From Alphaproteobacteria bacterium (GTDB lineage: Bacteria > Pseudomonadota > Alphaproteobacteria > Reyranellales > Reyranellaceae), in the NCBI GenBank assembly GCA_005884705.1, contig VBAF01000291.1, positions 1 through 6,229 on the forward strand: 6,229 nt of DNA, in the 5' to 3' direction. The notes beneath the pieces were generated by a model. The model was not told the DNA's origin. It saw only the letters and a list, made by a program, of their open reading frames with translations, and ran no database searches. Position numbers and translations under genes: made by a program. Shown one piece after another: positions 5,487 to 6,229 of the stretch. Position 1 is the stretch's first letter; each line of letters starts with the position of its first letter.

Positions 5487-5944
5487 ACGTCGTGCTGAAG
5501 CCTGCACAGGAACTCGAGCTGGTGCGCGACTACAAGGCGCCGCGCGAGCGCGTGTTCGCCGCCTGGACCGATCCGGACAAGGCGGCGCGCTGGTGGGTGC
5601 CGCAGGATTGCACGCTGGTCTCCTGCAAGATGGACGTCCGCCCGGGCGGCGGCTGGCACCGGCGGATGCAGGTGCCGAGCGGCGGCATCATCGCCAAGTG
5701 GGGCGAGTATCGCGAGATCGCGGCACCCGAGCGGCTGGTCTTCACCTACAACACGCAATATGCCGACGGCGCGGTCGATCCCGAGACGCTGGTCACGGTG
5801 ACCTTCGAGGCGCTGGATGCCGGCCGCACGCGGCTCACCTTGCGCCACGAGCGGTTCTGGTCCGAGCCGGCCGCGATCAGCCATACCGGCGGCTGGGCCG
5901 GCGCACTGGAGCGGTTCGGGGAGTTCATGTCGGCGGACGATTGA
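5483..5944 (+). CDS. AHSA1-type SRPBCC (START-like) protein
   Basis: A 153-aa cytoplasmic protein. The pattern LVRDYKAPRERVFAAWTDPDKAARWW (14-38) is the opening of the AHSA1 group of SRPBCC proteins (named from activator of Hsp90 ATPase homologues). It is followed by D-VRPGGGW, a GEYREIAAPERLVFTY segment, VTVTFEAL with RTRLTLRHERF, and a C-terminal helix with GGWAGALERFGEF. Bacterial members bind small hydrophobic ligands and are often in operons with ArsR repressors; their reactions are mostly unknown. The frame is open back to 5054, but the ATG at 5483 is chosen because it overlaps the yceI stop as ATGA, has GAGG at 5474-5477, and begins exactly where homology starts. Unlike the first gene of the operon it has no membrane helix, so the operon carries START-like domains on both sides of the membrane. 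Confidence 0.88.
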   Translation: MNVVLKPAQELELVRDYKAPRERVFAAWTDPDKAARWWVPQDCTLVSCKMDVRPGGGWHRRMQVPSGGIIAKWGEYREIAAPERLVFTYNTQYADGAVDPETLVTVTFEALDAGRTRLTLRHERFWSEPAAISHTGGWAGALERFGEFMSADD

Positions 5945-5956
5945 GTCGCTTCAGCA

Positions 5957-5962
5957 GAGGAG
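5957..5962 (+). promoter_or_regulatory. Strong ribosome-binding site of the PhnB-like gene
   Basis: GAGGAG lies six bases before the ATG at 5969, the strongest Shine-Dalgarno in the operon. It sits in the 24-nt spacer after the previous stop, suggesting this gene is translated independently of the coupled upstream trio. Confidence 0.6.
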
Positions 5963-5968
5963 AAGACC

Positions 5969-6229
5969 ATGAACGTGCAGCCCTATCTCAGCTTCGAAGG
6001 CCGCGCCCAGGAGGCGATCGACTTCTACACCGGCGCGCTCGGCGCCAAGGTCGACATGATCATGCACTTCAAGGACGCGCCGCCCGAGGTGCAGAGTCAG
6101 ATGTCGCCCACCTCCAAGGACAAGATCATGCATGCCGCCTTCCACATCGGTGACACGCAGGTCATGGCCTCGGACGGCCAGTGCAGCGGCAAGGCGTCGT
6201 TCTCGGGCATCGCGCTGACGCTCAACGCC
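5969..6229 (+). CDS. PhnB-like VOC (glyoxalase superfamily) protein, 3' end cut
   Basis: Eighty-seven codons are visible; the family usually has about 140-150 residues, so roughly 60 lie beyond the window. MNVQPYLSFEGRAQEAIDFY (1-20) followed by TGALGAKV is the PhnB/COG2764 opening. H55 and H59 lie in IMHAAFHIGDTQVMASDG (53-70), and GKASFSGIALTLN (74-86) matches the second strand block remembered from E. coli PhnB. These proteins share the paired beta-alpha-beta-beta-beta fold of glyoxalases. E. coli PhnB is encoded in the phosphonate cluster but is not a proven C-P lyase component, and many homologues are orphan operon partners of SRPBCC genes. No phosphonate genes are in view here, so a phosphonate role is not implied. 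It is fourth in the operon. Confidence 0.88.
   Translation, partial: MNVQPYLSFEGRAQEAIDFYTGALGAKVDMIMHFKDAPPEVQSQMSPTSKDKIMHAAFHIGDTQVMASDGQCSGKASFSGIALTLNA

Overview
This is a GC-rich window with long overlapping shadow ORFs, as expected of a high-GC alphaproteobacterial chromosome. The best lineage clue is a promoter that exactly matches the alphaproteobacterial EcfG general-stress consensus, placed in front of a PFxFATGY-like single-domain response regulator. A Rhodospirillales/Reyranella-like or Rhizobiales host is likely, but the species cannot be fixed from the sequence alone. I see no tRNA, rRNA, CRISPR array, insertion sequence or phage gene.

Layout. (1) 1-143, minus strand: the N-terminus of a luciferase-like flavin-dependent oxidoreductase that runs off the window. 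(2) 144-339: a divergent intergenic region mostly filled by a 143-bp composite inverted repeat. It has an outer 13-bp stem, an inner 20-bp stem, and one small hairpin on each side. (3) 340-1956, plus strand: a type I Baeyer-Villiger monooxygenase closely resembling phenylacetone monooxygenase. (4) 1932-2360, minus strand: a single-domain response regulator with a TTG start, overlapping the monooxygenase tail to tail by 25 bp. (5) 2361-2615: a non-coding region holding the GGAAC-N16-CGTT promoter, a leader hairpin and a dense array of CGTCCCA heptamers. (6) 2616-4223, minus strand: a cytoplasmic gamma-glutamyltransferase-like Ntn-hydrolase. (7) 4224-4315: a compact divergent regulatory region with TTGACA-N17-TATCCC and a perfect CTTAACC-AACA-GGTTAAG palindrome. 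(8) 4316 to the window end, plus strand: a tight operon of a membrane-anchored SRPBCC protein, a secreted YceI protein, an AHSA1-type SRPBCC protein and a PhnB-like VOC protein (3' end cut).

How the genes may work together. The four-gene operon combines small hydrophobic-ligand-binding folds in two compartments: a membrane-tethered START-like domain and a periplasmic YceI barrel, then a cytoplasmic START-like domain and a VOC protein. Its promoter overlaps an ArsR-style operator, so repression relieved by a ligand is a reasonable guess. The response regulator looks like a stress-induced part of the general stress response, without its kinase in view. The monooxygenase and the luciferase-like oxidoreductase are divergent flavoenzymes of probable accessory or catabolic function. 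No link between them is proven.

The items most worth a second look are the EcfG promoter/response-regulator pair, the CGTCCCA array just upstream of that promoter, the composite inverted repeat, and the operator palindrome at the operon promoter.
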